The translations under genes were made by a program, and so were the position numbers. A stretch of 15,322 nucleotides of DNA, taken from the NCBI GenBank assembly GCA_031363085.1, contig JANLTU010000241.1:1-15322 (forward strand). Reading direction: 5' to 3'. The notes beneath the pieces are model-generated. The model did not search any database and was not told where the DNA came from. It saw only the letters and a list, made by a program, of their open reading frames with translations. The DNA comes from UBA6921 sp031363085. GTDB taxonomy: Bacteria > Pseudomonadota > Gammaproteobacteria > SG8-11. How positions within the stretch are numbered: position 1 is the first letter of the stretch; each line of letters opens with the position of its first letter. Shown here in pieces: positions 14,575 to 15,322 of the stretch.

Positions 14575-15096
14575 ATGAATCTCAAAATGGTCGCCAGCGC
14601 GGTGCTGGGCGTGTTGTCCATCGCCGTCAGCGTATCGGCTTCCTCGGCGGTGACTTCAGACCAGCCGCTGACAGTGAATATCAAACGCTTGTCACTGGAT
14701 ACGGCGTTGCGCATCGGCAAAGCGGCCATCGATTACTGCCGCAAAGAGGGCGTGCAGGTTAGCGTGACGGTGATCGACCGTGGCGGCAATGAACAAATCG
14801 TATTGCGTGACGTGTTGGCGATGCCGCTTGCCACCCTCATCGCCAAGAAAAAAGCTTACACGGCGATGTCGTTTAATGCGCTTACCTCGGAGCTCGAAGA
14901 GCGCTTTAAAGGTGCTTACGGTGTGCCGAAAGTTGACGAACTGATTGTCGCTGCTGGCGGCGTTCCAATTAACATCGGCGGCAATATCATGGGCGGCATT
15001 GGCGTCAGCGGTGCACCTTCGGGCCTGACCGATGAAGCCTGCGCCCAAGCCGGGCTTGCCGCTGTCCATGAAGATTTGGAACTGGAAAATAACTGA
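14575..15096 (+). CDS. Exported GlcG/HbpS (DUF336) haem-binding-type protein
   Basis: 173 residues. The N-terminus MNLKMVASAVLGVLSIAVSV starts a Sec signal peptide (cleavage near SASSA|VTS, about 25). The rest is one HbpS/GlcG domain: LSLDTALRIGKAAIDYCRKE, VSVTVIDRGGNEQIVLRD, AKKKAYTAMSFNALTSELE and GGVPINIGGNIMGGIGVSGA. Characterised relatives bind haem or cobalamin-like cofactors, and exported forms occur next to dehydrogenase and sulfur-oxidation genes; the ligand here is unknown. The ATG at 14575 is preferred because AGGAG lies 8 bases upstream and it opens the signal peptide. The ATG at 14569 is only 2 bases from the ribosome site, and the frame back to 14467 has no signal peptide. It is followed 22 bases later by the SoxY-like gene, so the two are probably co-transcribed. 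Confidence 0.92.
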   Translation: MNLKMVASAVLGVLSIAVSVSASSAVTSDQPLTVNIKRLSLDTALRIGKAAIDYCRKEGVQVSVTVIDRGGNEQIVLRDVLAMPLATLIAKKKAYTAMSFNALTSELEERFKGAYGVPKVDELIVAAGGVPINIGGNIMGGIGVSGAPSGLTDEACAQAGLAAVHEDLELENN

Positions 15097-15118
15097 CCAC
15101 CTCGCAGGAGAACATGAC

Positions 15119-15322
15119 GTGACGAACATGCAACGCAGAACGTTTTTAAAAAGTACCGCCGCCAGCAGCATGATTGGGCTTGCCATCAGTGCCGGGGTGT
15201 TGAAACCCCGCATCGCAATGGCCGCTTGGCCACAAACCGGCTTCGAAGCCAAAGAGGTTTCCGGTGTATTGAATGCCTTGTATCAAGCATCGAGCACTAC
15301 GCCCAGCACCGACATCAATATC
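15119..15322 (+). CDS. soxY: SoxY-like sulfur carrier protein, N-terminal part (continues past window)
   Basis: A GTG at 15119 with AGGAG 8 bases upstream opens a frame of 68 codons that runs off the end. The nearby ATG at 15113 is followed at once by TGA, which rules it out; the ATG at 15128 is in frame but far from the ribosome site. The N-terminus QRRTFLKSTAASSMIGLAI is a Tat signal with the twin Arg at residues 6-7. After the probable cleavage near AMA, the sequence AWPQTGFEAKEVSGVLNALY matches the start of mature SoxY. SoxY carries sulfur intermediates on a C-terminal GGCGG cysteine in the periplasm, partnered by SoxZ. That tail and soxZ lie outside the window, so the call rests on the N-terminus alone. 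Confidence 0.8.
   Translation, partial: MTNMQRRTFLKSTAASSMIGLAISAGVLKPRIAMAAWPQTGFEAKEVSGVLNALYQASSTTPSTDINI

Overview
The window looks like a chromosomal segment of a Gram-negative proteobacterium, most likely a beta- or gammaproteobacterium. The evidence is Sec, Tat and lipoprotein export signals, a soxY-type gene start, an IorAB-type molybdenum hydroxylase and moderately high GC coding. Two DUF3494 ice-binding-type proteins suggest a cold or freeze-exposed habitat; that is inference. I see no tRNA, rRNA, CRISPR array, transposase, prophage gene or plasmid function.

Layout: all genes but the last two lie on the minus strand, so transcription runs from about 14.4 kb down to 1. Positions 14406 to 7890 hold a compact run: a CadC-like winged-helix/TPR membrane regulator, a TPM-domain membrane protein, the 2Fe-2S subunit and the molybdopterin subunit of an IorAB-type aldehyde/isoquinoline oxidoreductase, an XdhC/CoxI maturation factor and a MocA/MobA-like nucleotidyltransferase. 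Genes overlap by 4 to 8 bases or lie 2 to 31 bases apart, which suggests one operon encoding a regulator, a membrane protein, a periplasmic molybdoenzyme and its cofactor-maturation factors. Positions 7890 to 6680 hold two small orphan genes: a Cys-containing 92-aa protein and an exported Met/Lys-rich 115-aa protein with a strong terminator.

Positions 6450 to 1 form a secretome block: a short DUF3494 protein; a 715-aa lipoprotein with the order DUF3494, Ig-like, Ig-like, DUF3494; a secreted subtilisin-family protease; a doubtful small ORF; and the first 305 codons of a large exported beta-rich protein that leaves the window at base 1. That last gene starts at GTG. The two ice-binding genes share a gap-free upstream element of about 45 bp (5258-5302 and 6357-6401). 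A 10-base core of it recurs in the leader of the leftmost genes (1383-1392), so these exported proteins may be co-regulated.

On the plus strand at the right end, an exported GlcG/HbpS (DUF336) haem-binding-type protein is followed after 22 bases by the GTG-initiated, Tat-targeted start of a SoxY-like sulfur carrier. This is probably the front of a soxYZ-type operon divergent from the regulator.
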